Source: UBA2093 sp049454855
GTDB taxonomy: Bacteria; Actinomycetota; Acidimicrobiia; Acidimicrobiales; Ilumatobacteraceae
Direction of reading: 5' to 3'
Assembly: GCA_049454855.1 (NCBI GenBank)
Contig: JBMUAQ010000059.1
Location: 1-12,499 of the forward strand
Length of the DNA stretch: 12,499 nucleotides
The number at the start of each line of letters is the position of its first letter. Position 1 is the first letter of the stretch. Below are positions 6,533 to 12,499 of the stretch, in pieces. A program made the translations under genes and the position numbers. Under the pieces are notes generated by a model, which was not told the DNA's origin, searched no databases, and saw only the letters and a program-made list of their open reading frames with translations.

Positions 6533-8161
6533 CTACATCATCCCCATTCCCCCGGGCATCCCGCCGCCTGCGGGAGCCGGGTTCTTCTCGGGCTTGTCCG
6601 CCACGAGGCACTCCGTGGTCAGCACCAGTGCGGCGATGGAGGCCGCGTTCTGGAGGGCCGCCCGGGTGACCTTGGCGGGGTCGATGATGCCGGCCTTCAG
6701 GAGGTCGGTGTACTCGCCGGTGGCCGCGTTGAGGCCCATGGACCCCTTCTCGGACTCCACCCGCTGGACCACGACGGAACCCTCGAGGCCTGCGTTGTCG
6801 GCGATGTGCTTCGCCGGGGCAACGAGTGCCTCGTAGACCGTGCGGGCACCGGTGGCCTCGTCGCCCGTGAGCGACTCGACGACCGTCAGCACCGCGGCGC
6901 GCGAACGCAGCAGGGCGGTGCCGCCGCCTGCGACCACACCCTCCTCGATCGCCGCACGGGTCGCCGAGATGGCGTCCTCGATGCGGTGCTTCTTCTCCTT
7001 CAGCTCCACCTCGGTGGCGGCACCGACCTTGATCAGTGCGACACCGCCTGCGAGCTTGGCGAGACGCTCCTGGAGCTTCTCGCGGTCCCAGTCGCTGTCA
7101 GTGTTGTCGATCTCGGTCTTGATCTGGTTGACGCGTGCCGTGACCTCGGTCTTGTCGCCCGCACCGTCCACGATCGTGGTGGTGTCCTTGGTGATGATGA
7201 CGCGCTTGGCGCGGCCGAGCAGGTCGAGGGTGACGTTCTCGATCTTGAGACCGACCTCCTCGGACACGACCTGGCCACCGGTGAGGATGGCCATGTCCTG
7301 CAGCATCGCCTTGCGACGGTCACCGAAGCCGGGTGCCTTCACCGCGGCGGCGTTGAACGTGCCGCGGATCTTGTTCACCACGAGGGTGGCGAGGGCCTCG
7401 CCCTCGACGTCCTCGGCGATGATGAGCAGCGGGCGGCCGGTCTTCATGACGGACTCGAGCACCGGCAGCATCGACTGCACCGACGAGATCTTCGCCGAGT
7501 GGAAGAGGATGTAGGGCTCGTCGATGATCGCTTCCTGGCGGTCGGGATCGGTGACGAAGTACGGCGACAGGTAGCCCTTGTCGAACTGCATGCCCTCGGT
7601 GAAATCGAGCTCGATGCCGAAGGTGTTGCTCTCCTCGACCGTGACCACGCCGTCCTTGCCGACCTTGTCGATTGCGTCAGCGATGACCGTTCCGATCGCC
7701 GCGTCGGCCGCCGAGATGGTGGCGACGCTGGAGATGTCGCTCTTGTCGTCGACGTCCTTGGCCTGGGCCTTGATGGCCTCGACCGCGGCCGCCACGGCCT
7801 TCTCGATGCCGCGCTTCAGGCCCATCGGGTTCGCCCCGGCAGCGACGTTGCGCATGCCCTGCTGCACCATGGCCTGGGCGAGGACGGTTGCCGTGGTGGT
7901 GCCGTCACCGGCGACGTCATTCGTCTTGGTGGCGACCTCCTTCACGAGCTGTGCGCCCATGTTCTCGAACGGGTCGTCGATCTCCACTTCCTTCGCGATC
8001 GACACACCGTCGTTCGTGATGGTGGGGGCGCCGAACTTCTTGTCGAGCACGACGTTGCGGCCCTTGGGCCCGAGGGTCACCTTCACCGCGTCGGCCAGCT
8101 TGTTGACGCCGGCCTCGAGCGCACGGCGTGCCTCGTCGTGGAACTTCAGTTGCTTCGCCAT
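6533..8161 (-). CDS. groEL: Chaperonin GroEL (Hsp60)
   Basis: GroEL forms the double-ring ATP-driven folding chamber that works with GroES. The 542-residue protein is full length: MAKQLKFHDEARRALEAGVN at the start, LGPKGRNVVLDKKFGAPTIT and NDGVSIAKE in the equatorial domain, the ATP-binding VAGDGTTTATVLAQ, the apical segment with YLSPYFVTD and KAPGFGDRRKAML, then VAGGGTALLR and a C-terminal GGGMPGGMGMM tail. The Gly-Met tail is the usual form of the housekeeping GroEL; in several actinobacteria the copy beside groES instead has a His-rich tail. It starts six bases after the groES stop; a GGAGAAG lies about 11 bases upstream of the ATG. It shares the CIRCE-controlled heat-shock promoter upstream of groES. 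Two GC-rich hairpins follow its TAG stop. Confidence 0.98.
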   Translation of the reverse strand: MAKQLKFHDEARRALEAGVNKLADAVKVTLGPKGRNVVLDKKFGAPTITNDGVSIAKEVEIDDPFENMGAQLVKEVATKTNDVAGDGTTTATVLAQAMVQQGMRNVAAGANPMGLKRGIEKAVAAAVEAIKAQAKDVDDKSDISSVATISAADAAIGTVIADAIDKVGKDGVVTVEESNTFGIELDFTEGMQFDKGYLSPYFVTDPDRQEAIIDEPYILFHSAKISSVQSMLPVLESVMKTGRPLLIIAEDVEGEALATLVVNKIRGTFNAAAVKAPGFGDRRKAMLQDMAILTGGQVVSEEVGLKIENVTLDLLGRAKRVIITKDTTTIVDGAGDKTEVTARVNQIKTEIDNTDSDWDREKLQERLAKLAGGVALIKVGAATEVELKEKKHRIEDAISATRAAIEEGVVAGGGTALLRSRAAVLTVVESLTGDEATGARTVYEALVAPAKHIADNAGLEGSVVVQRVESEKGSMGLNAATGEYTDLLKAGIIDPAKVTRAALQNAASIAALVLTTECLVADKPEKNPAPAGGGMPGGMGMM

Positions 8162-8167
8162 GGGTGG

Positions 8168-8461
8168 TTACTTCTCCACGACCGCGAGGACGTCACGGCT
8201 GGTGAGGATGAGGAGGTCCTTGCCGCCGTGGGTGATCTCGGTGCCGCCGTACTTGCTGTAGAGGACGGTGTCGCCGACCTTGATGTCGAGTGCGAAGTGC
8301 TCACCCTCGTCGTCGCTCCAGCGGCCGGGGCCGACTGCGAGCACGACACCCTGCTGGGGCTTCTCCTTGGCGGTGTCCGGGATGACGAGACCCGACGCGG
8401 TGGTCTGCTCGGCCTCGCTCGGCTCCACGACGATGCGGTCGTCCAGTGGCCTCAGGTTCAT
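8168..8461 (-). CDS. groES: Co-chaperonin GroES (Hsp10)
   Basis: GroES caps the GroEL ring during folding. The 97-residue protein has the normal length and order of motifs: MNLRPLDDRIVVEPSEAEQT at the start, TASGLVIPDTAKEKPQQG (the mobile loop that contacts GroEL), VVLAVGPG, the roof region WSDDEGEHFALDIKVGD, VLYSKYGGTEI and the closing DVLAVVEK. ATG 8461 is chosen because GGAGG (8468-8472) lies six bases upstream and the protein then begins as expected. An upstream start would add 23 unrelated residues across the 5' leader. It is followed by groEL after six bases, forming the groESL operon under HrcA-type control. Confidence 0.98.
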   Translation of the reverse strand: MNLRPLDDRIVVEPSEAEQTTASGLVIPDTAKEKPQQGVVLAVGPGRWSDDEGEHFALDIKVGDTVLYSKYGGTEITHGGKDLLILTSRDVLAVVEK

Positions 8462-8523
8462 GATGTTCCTCCGTGTGTGATGGGGGTGTCTCGGGCTCCC
8501 GCACCGGGGGTGACCCGGCGCGG

Positions 8524-8550
8524 TTGGCACTCGGCGAGTGCGAGCGCCAA
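8524..8550 (-). promoter_or_regulatory. CIRCE operator (HrcA-binding), proximal copy
   Basis: TTGGCACTC, nine bases, then GAGCGCCAA matches the CIRCE consensus TTAGCACTC-N9-GAGTGCTAA, with symmetric A-to-G and T-to-C changes and one mismatch between arms. It is placed over the predicted transcription start of groES, where HrcA binding would block initiation until heat stress inactivates the repressor. Confidence 0.9.
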
Positions 8551-8579
8551 GGATACGGACGGACAGCCTCCGTTGGCAA
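8550..8579 (-). promoter_or_regulatory. Probable groESL promoter
   Basis: On the minus strand, TTGCCA (8574-8579) matches five of six bases of the -35 consensus and TATCCT (8550-8555) matches four of six of the -10. The spacer is 18 bases. The start point would fall near 8543, giving a leader of about 80 bases. The -35 lies in one CIRCE element and the start site in the other, which supports the assignment. It is predicted only. Confidence 0.6.
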
Positions 8580-8599
8580 CCGGAACCCCCGAGTGCTAA
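8573..8599 (-). promoter_or_regulatory. CIRCE operator (HrcA-binding), distal copy overlapping maf stop
   Basis: Read on the minus strand, one arm is a perfect consensus TTAGCACTC (8591-8599); nine bases later the other arm is GGTTGCCAA (8573-8581), which keeps six of nine consensus bases. It lies 49 bases from the proximal CIRCE and covers the -35 box. The perfect arm contains the maf stop codon (8596-8598), so the operator begins inside the preceding gene. Confidence 0.75.
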
Positions 8600-9150
8600 C
8601 GACCGATCAGGCGCAGTGTCTGGGGCACCGGGAGGCCGATGACGTTCGAGAGCGAGCCTGCCACCCCGGCCACGAGGGCCACCCCGAGACCCTGCACCGC
8701 ATACCCCCCGGCCTTGCCGCGGGGCTCGCCGGTGCCCACATACCAGTCGATCCGGGCCGCCCCGAGCCCCCGGAAACTGACCCGGGAGGTCACGGTGAGG
8801 GTCCGCGTCTCGCCGCCCACCATGGCAGCGACGGCGGTGTGGACCGAATGGGTGCGCCCCGAGAGCATCACCAGCATCCGCCTCGCATCGGCATCGTCCA
8901 CGGGCTGGCCGAGCACCGCACCGTCGAGGTCGACCACGGTGTCGGCGGCAAGAACGTCGCTGCCGGGGTGACGGCCCACAACCACGGCCAGCTTCTCCGC
9001 CGCCACGCGTCGTGCATAGGCCTTCGGTTCCTCACCGCCCACGATGCTCTCGTCGGTGCCGGCCGGGTCGACGACATGGTCGATGCCCGCGCGCTGCAGA
9101 ATCTCGCGCCGCCTGGGAGAGCCCGAGGCGAGCACCAGTGGGGTGCTCAC
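8596..9150 (-). CDS. maf: Maf-family nucleoside triphosphate pyrophosphatase
   Basis: Maf proteins hydrolyse non-canonical or selected nucleoside triphosphates (such as dTTP/UTP or modified bases) to monophosphates and are linked to septum inhibition. The 184-residue protein shows LASGSPRRREIL (7-18), the Glu/Lys region EPKAYARRVAAEK (41-53), LAADTVVDLDG (68-78), LSGRTHSVHTAVA (97-109) and GKAGGYAVQG (145-154) before SNVIGLP. All mark the family. The usual GKP motif reads GQP (80-83, Q82), so a normally conserved Lys is replaced. GTG 9150 is in a GTGA overlap with the dusB stop; GGAGG touches the start codon directly, too close for normal initiation, so translation probably relies on coupling. 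Its stop lies inside the distal CIRCE element. Substrate preference cannot be read from sequence alone. Confidence 0.93.
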   Translation of the reverse strand: MSTPLVLASGSPRRREILQRAGIDHVVDPAGTDESIVGGEEPKAYARRVAAEKLAVVVGRHPGSDVLAADTVVDLDGAVLGQPVDDADARRMLVMLSGRTHSVHTAVAAMVGGETRTLTVTSRVSFRGLGAARIDWYVGTGEPRGKAGGYAVQGLGVALVAGVAGSLSNVIGLPVPQTLRLIGR

Positions 9151-10283
9151 CCTCCGCTCAACGCGGCGACGGCCGCATCGTCGGGCACCGTCATGTCGTC
9201 GCGGTCCTCGAGATAGCCCTCGGGCAGCACCACCTTGATCGGGCCGTTCGTGTGCCCGCGCGCGAGACGCTCCCCTCCCGGCACGAGATGCAGGGTGCGG
9301 TCGGTTCGCGACACGAGCGACAGAAGGTCCCCGTACGACGACACCGACGAGAACGCGCGACGCGCATCCCCGCCCACGGGATAACCGGTGAGGTACCAGC
9401 CCGCATGCTTGCGCAGGTTGCGTATGCCGTGGTCGGCACCCATCAGCGACATGAGGCCCTCCGCGTGCGCGCACATCACGTCGAGCACCTCGCCGAGCGC
9501 GGGTGCGGGTTGCGGCCGGCGCCCCGCGAACACGTCGACGAGGTCACGGAACAACCACGGCCGGCCGAGACAACCACGTCCGACCACCACGCCGTCACAG
9601 CCCGTGCGCTCCATCATCGCGACCGCGTCGTCGGCCTCCCATATGTCGCCGTTGCCGAGCACGGGGATCGTGCGCACCTCGCGCTTCAGTTCGGCGATCG
9701 CATCCCACCGAGCGGTGCCGGAGTAGTGCTGCTCGGCGGTGCGGGCATGCAGCGCGATCATCGCGAGGCCCTCCTCCTCGGCGGCACGGCCGGTGTCGAG
9801 GAACGTCACGATGTCGTCGTCGATCCCTATGCGGAACTTGCACGTCACCGGGACACCGAACGGCGCGGCCTCGCGCACGGCGGCAGCCATGATCGCACGC
9901 GTGAGCCTGCGCTTCACCGGGACGGCGGCACCGCCGCCCTTGCGCGTGACCTTCACCGCGGGGCATCCGAAGTTCATGTCGATGTGGTCGACGGCGTCCG
10001 CCTCGCACAGTGCCCTCACGGCACGCCCCACGAACCCGGGGTCGCTGCCGTAGATCTGCAGACTGCGGAAGTCCTCGTCGGGACCGAAGGCCACCATCTT
10101 GCGGGTGCGGGTGTTGCCGTGCACGAGTGCCGCCGCCATCACCATCTCGCTCACGTACACGAGTCCGGGCCCGAACCCGCGGCACAGGCCGCGGAACGGG
10201 ATGTTCGTGACCCCCGCCATCGGGGCGAGCACCACCGGGACAGGAAACTCGCGGTCGCCGAGCCGGAGAGGCAGCCGGCTCAC
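9147..10283 (-). CDS. dusB: tRNA-dihydrouridine synthase, DusB-like
   Basis: Dus enzymes use FMN and NADPH to reduce uridines in tRNA to dihydrouridine. The 378-residue protein has the TIM-barrel motifs in order: LAPMAGVTNIPFR (19-31, FMN-binding), YVSEMV, QIYGSDP, the catalytic IDMNFGCPAVKV with C107, TCKFRIGID (147-155), ALHARTAEQHYSG (177-189), LGNGDIW (209-215) and GCDGVVVGRGCLGRPWLF (228-245). The tRNA-binding C-terminus includes NLRKHAGWYLTGYP. The extra C-terminal stretch is usual for actinobacterial members. GTG 10283 is chosen because it forms a GTGA overlap with the tsaD stop and has GGGGG six bases upstream; longer in-frame starts would lie inside tsaD. The product is an FMN enzyme in the same window as the riboflavin operon, but on the other strand and not co-transcribed. 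The exact uridine position modified is unknown. Confidence 0.94.
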   Translation of the reverse strand: MSRLPLRLGDREFPVPVVLAPMAGVTNIPFRGLCRGFGPGLVYVSEMVMAAALVHGNTRTRKMVAFGPDEDFRSLQIYGSDPGFVGRAVRALCEADAVDHIDMNFGCPAVKVTRKGGGAAVPVKRRLTRAIMAAAVREAAPFGVPVTCKFRIGIDDDIVTFLDTGRAAEEEGLAMIALHARTAEQHYSGTARWDAIAELKREVRTIPVLGNGDIWEADDAVAMMERTGCDGVVVGRGCLGRPWLFRDLVDVFAGRRPQPAPALGEVLDVMCAHAEGLMSLMGADHGIRNLRKHAGWYLTGYPVGGDARRAFSSVSSYGDLLSLVSRTDRTLHLVPGGERLARGHTNGPIKVVLPEGYLEDRDDMTVPDDAAVAALSGG

Positions 10284-11329
10284 GCGCGGCCCCCTGCCGC
10301 GGAGCGCGGGACGTCGTTCAGCCTGAGGTTCGGCCATGCACCGCAGTCGAGACCCATCGGTCCGTCGGCCGCGAGCCTGTGCCATGCCGCCGCGGCGATC
10401 ATCGCGGCGTTGTCCGTGCACATCTCACGGCTCGGCAACGCCACGGTGATGCCGGCCTCCGCGCCGCGGCGGGTCATCTCCGAGCGCAGGAGGCTGTTGG
10501 CGGCGACACCACCCCCGAGCACGACGGCCTTCACACCCGTCGCGGCCGCCGCACGCAGCGACTTCGCACAGAGCACATCGACCACCGCTGCCTGGAACGA
10601 GGCGGCGACGTCGGCGTTCGACATGCCGGGGTTGCGGCGGACGTGGTTCACCACGGCGGTCTTCAGACCGCTGAAGGAGAAGTCGAGTCCGTCGTGCAGC
10701 ATCGCACGGGGGAACGACACGGCTGCCGGGTCCCCCTCCGCCGCGAGCCGGTCGATGGCCGGACCGCCCGGGTACCCGAGTCCGAGCCACCGTGCGACCT
10801 TGTCGTACGCCTCACCCGCCGCGTCATCGACGGTGCGCCCGAGAATCCGGTAGTCACCCGGCCCGCGCATGTGCACGAGCATCGTGTGGCCCCCGCTCAC
10901 GAGCAGAACCACCGCGGGCAACTGCAGACCCGGGTGGTCGAGCAGACCGGCGTACATGTGCGCCTCGAGATGGTTCACGCCGATGAACGGACGGTCCCAT
11001 GCGAGTGCGAGGCCCTTCGCTGCCGACACACCCACGAGAAGTGCACCGATCAGGCCCGGCCCCGCCGTCGCGGCGACGGCGTCGATGCGCCCGGCGTCGA
11101 TGCCGGATTCCGCAAGTGCGCGCCGCACCACGGGCACGATTGTCTCGAGGTGCGCACGGCTCGCCACCTCGGGCACGACCCCACCGAACCGCGCGTGCAC
11201 GTCGATCTGGCTGCTGACCACCGACGACAGCACATCGTTGCCGCCCATCACCACCGCCGCGGCGGTCTCGTCGCAGCTCGTCTCGATCGCGAGAACGACG
11301 GTGGAGGCATCGACCGCCCTCGCGCTCAC
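10280..11329 (-). CDS. tsaD: tRNA N6-adenosine threonylcarbamoyltransferase TsaD
   Basis: TsaD transfers the threonylcarbamoyl group from TC-AMP onto A37 of ANN-decoding tRNAs (t6A), working with TsaB and TsaE. The 349-residue protein has VLAIETSCDETAAA (12-25), TAGPGLIGALLVG (88-100), the metal-binding NHLEAH (119-124, H120 and H124), LLVSGGHT (142-149), FSFSGLKTAV (217-226), LGGGVAANS (271-279) and CTDNAAMIA (304-312, third metal ligand D306). This is the complete active site in a protein of normal length. GTG 11329 overlaps the rimI stop (GTGA). Its partner tsaB is two genes upstream, in the order tsaB-rimI-tsaD known from actinobacteria. Only tsaE of the t6A set is missing from the window; it could lie beyond the right edge. 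Confidence 0.97.
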   Translation of the reverse strand: MSARAVDASTVVLAIETSCDETAAAVVMGGNDVLSSVVSSQIDVHARFGGVVPEVASRAHLETIVPVVRRALAESGIDAGRIDAVAATAGPGLIGALLVGVSAAKGLALAWDRPFIGVNHLEAHMYAGLLDHPGLQLPAVVLLVSGGHTMLVHMRGPGDYRILGRTVDDAAGEAYDKVARWLGLGYPGGPAIDRLAAEGDPAAVSFPRAMLHDGLDFSFSGLKTAVVNHVRRNPGMSNADVAASFQAAVVDVLCAKSLRAAAATGVKAVVLGGGVAANSLLRSEMTRRGAEAGITVALPSREMCTDNAAMIAAAAWHRLAADGPMGLDCGAWPNLRLNDVPRSAAGGRA

Positions 11330-11853
11330 CGGGGACGCTCCTCGATGCGCGACAGTCTGTCGGCGTACTCCTGGGTCAGGATGCCGTGCGCCCACATGAT
11401 GATCGCGTCGTCCTTGTTCTCGTAGTAGCGCTTGCGGACGCCCGCCGGCACGAACCCGAAGCGGCGGTACAGGTTCTGGGCGGCCGTGTTCGTGTGCCGC
11501 ACCTCGAGCGTCATGGCCTCGCATCCGCGGTCCCTCGCGATGTGCGCGAGGTCGAGCAAGATCTCCGTCGCCACGCCGCGGAGGTGCCATTCGGGGTCGA
11601 CAGCAACGTTCGACACGTGCGCATCGGGCCCGCTGAACATGAGTCCGCCGTACCCCACGAGAACGTCGTCCACGTAGGCCACCACGTAGAACCTGCTGCC
11701 GGCGCGCATGAGGTCGATCTCGGACACGAACGTGCGGTGAGTCCACGGACGCGGGTGCACCCGTTCCTCGATGTCGAGCACACGCCGCAGGTGACGGCGG
11801 CGCATCGGCTCCGTGGTGAGCGTGTTCGTTGCGCGTTCGCGCATGAAGCTCAT
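11326..11853 (-). CDS. rimI: GNAT N-acetyltransferase, RimI-like
   Basis: RimI acetylates the N-terminal alanine of ribosomal protein S18, and some members act on wider targets. The 175-residue protein has the GNAT fold signals: RRRHLRRVLDIEE (18-30), the PRPWTHRTFVSEI segment (35-46), VSNVAVDPEWHLRGVATEIL (80-99) with the acetyl-CoA loop LRGVAT, then LEVRHTNTAAQNLYRRFGF (116-134) and GVRKRYYENKDDAIIM. The Glu in LEVR and the Tyr in NLY correspond to the catalytic residues of RimI. ATG 11853 lies in an ATGA overlap with the tsaB stop; a longer start would run through tsaB. Its position between tsaB and tsaD is typical of actinobacteria. The true acetylation target is not shown by the sequence. 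Confidence 0.93.
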   Translation of the reverse strand: MSFMRERATNTLTTEPMRRRHLRRVLDIEERVHPRPWTHRTFVSEIDLMRAGSRFYVVAYVDDVLVGYGGLMFSGPDAHVSNVAVDPEWHLRGVATEILLDLAHIARDRGCEAMTLEVRHTNTAAQNLYRRFGFVPAGVRKRYYENKDDAIIMWAHGILTQEYADRLSRIEERPR

Positions 11854-12499
11854 TGCGCGCCGCCCCTCGTCTGCCAGTTGATCTCGGCGTCCGGGGCGCG
11901 CAGGTACTCGGGTTCCACGGCGTCGGCCGCGACCACCCTGTCTCGGGCGGCACGGAGAACAGCGAGCGACAGGAGGTCCTCGGCGCGCGGCATGGCGAGT
12001 GACGCCGGGGCCGCGACCACCGACGGAACCGCCGAGAACAACTCGACGTGCCGCAGGAACCCGGTACCCGCGCACAGCACCTCCTCACCGCGGTCTGCGA
12101 CCGCGATCGCACAGTCCTCCGGACTCATCACGGCAGGCTCCCGCAGGCGCACCGGTTCACCCTGGCCCGTCCCCGCGCGGTACAGCGCCCAGTACACCTC
12201 GCCCCTGCGCGCATCGAGTGCGACGGCCGTGTTCGTCTCGGTGCGGCCCGCACCGTGTGCCATCACGTCGAGGCTGCACACGGGCACCACCGGCAGGTCG
12301 AGTGCCCATGCCATCGACTGCGCGGTCGACATGCCCACCCTCATCCCGGTGAAGAGCCCCGGCCCGGTGTCGACGGCGATGTGGTCGAGGTCGCCGACGG
12401 TGAGACCCGCCTGCGCGAGCACGAAGGAGATCATGGGCACGAGCGACTCCGCGTGCCTGCGGTCGCTCGCGAGCATCGCCGATGCCCGGGCACCGGCCG
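11850..12499 (-). CDS. tsaB: tRNA threonylcarbamoyladenosine biosynthesis protein TsaB (partial, N-terminus off window)
   Basis: TsaB is the scaffold partner of TsaD in t6A formation. About 215 residues are visible, and the frame is open to the window edge. The first true residues, probably 20-30 including the start and the usual AIDT motif, are missing. Visible motifs are RRHAESLVPMI, AVDTGPGLFTGMRVGMSTAQ (the GPGsFTGlRiG signature), WALDLPVVPVCSLDV, ALDARRGEVYWALYR (DARR-EVY motif) and the terminal PEYLRAPDAE. An internal ATG at 12476 could be mistaken for the start, but it would leave out the N-terminal lobe. Its TGA overlaps the rimI start. It is the first gene seen of the tsaB-rimI-tsaD-dusB-maf chain. 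Confidence 0.95.
   Translation of the reverse strand, partial: AGARASAMLASDRRHAESLVPMISFVLAQAGLTVGDLDHIAVDTGPGLFTGMRVGMSTAQSMAWALDLPVVPVCSLDVMAHGAGRTETNTAVALDARRGEVYWALYRAGTGQGEPVRLREPAVMSPEDCAIAVADRGEEVLCAGTGFLRHVELFSAVPSVVAAPASLAMPRAEDLLSLAVLRAARDRVVAADAVEPEYLRAPDAEINWQTRGGAQ

Noticed and set aside
6413..8599. 728-codon + strand open frame opposite groEL and groES
   Set aside because: It is the antisense shadow of conserved chaperonin genes, Asp/Leu/His-biased with no recognisable domain, and has no ribosome-binding site.
10284..10421. Upstream in-frame starts for dusB
   Set aside because: They would extend deep into tsaD, and the extra residues do not resemble Dus proteins; the GTGA overlap start fits the pattern of the neighbouring junctions.
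9012..10853. 613-codon + strand open frame opposite maf, dusB and tsaD
   Set aside because: It spans three convincing genes in antisense and has shadow-type composition (Arg/His/Ala).
12474..12476. ATG at 12476 as the tsaB start
   Set aside because: The frame stays open to the window edge, and TsaB proteins need about 25 more N-terminal residues including the AIDT motif, so the gene is treated as truncated by the window.

Overview
The window is a gene-dense, very GC-rich stretch. It looks like part of a high-GC Gram-positive (actinobacterial) chromosome, and an Acidimicrobiia-like lineage is my best guess. That guess rests on GC-ending codons, GTG starts, short 4-base stop/start overlaps, CIRCE-controlled groESL beside tsaB-rimI-tsaD (a known actinobacterial neighbourhood), actinobacterial-type RibBA and Dus sequences, and a secreted glycine-rich protein. 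Taxonomy is inference only. I see no mobile element, CRISPR array, rRNA or tRNA gene.

Region 1 (1-1782): a secreted glycine-rich surface protein runs leftward off the window edge. It is transcribed divergently from a TetR-family regulator. Their short shared upstream region holds an imperfect 15-bp palindrome that is a plausible TetR operator.

Region 2 (1789-5199, + strand): a riboflavin operon preceded by an FMN riboswitch (RFN element), with genes ribD, ribBA and ribH. RibBA opens both branches of the pathway (GTP, and ribulose 5-phosphate). RibD processes the pyrimidine branch and RibH makes lumazine. Riboflavin synthase (ribE), often encoded between ribD and ribBA, is absent here. The P1 helix of the riboswitch contains the ribD Shine-Dalgarno, so control is probably translational. 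Downstream, same strand, lies a small secreted prokaryotic phospholipase A2. Its ribosome-binding site can pair with sequence overlapping the ribH stop codon, suggesting translational coupling.

Region 3 (5201-6381, - strand): a NUDIX CoA-pyrophosphatase-like hydrolase, a 56-residue uncharacterised small protein and a four-helix membrane protein. The NUDIX gene meets the phospholipase gene tail-to-tail with one base between the stop codons.

Region 4 (6382-12499, - strand): reading leftward from the right edge, tsaB (partial), rimI, tsaD, dusB and maf, all joined by ATGA/GTGA overlaps; then a heat-shock promoter with two CIRCE (HrcA) operators, groES and groEL. After groEL there is a pair of GC-rich hairpin elements, probably terminators. 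The first block serves tRNA modification (t6A, dihydrouridine), protein N-acetylation and nucleotide-pool sanitation; the second is the chaperonin.

Every gap of more than about 60 bases between genes has been inspected and is described below; no gene-free stretch reaches 300 bases.
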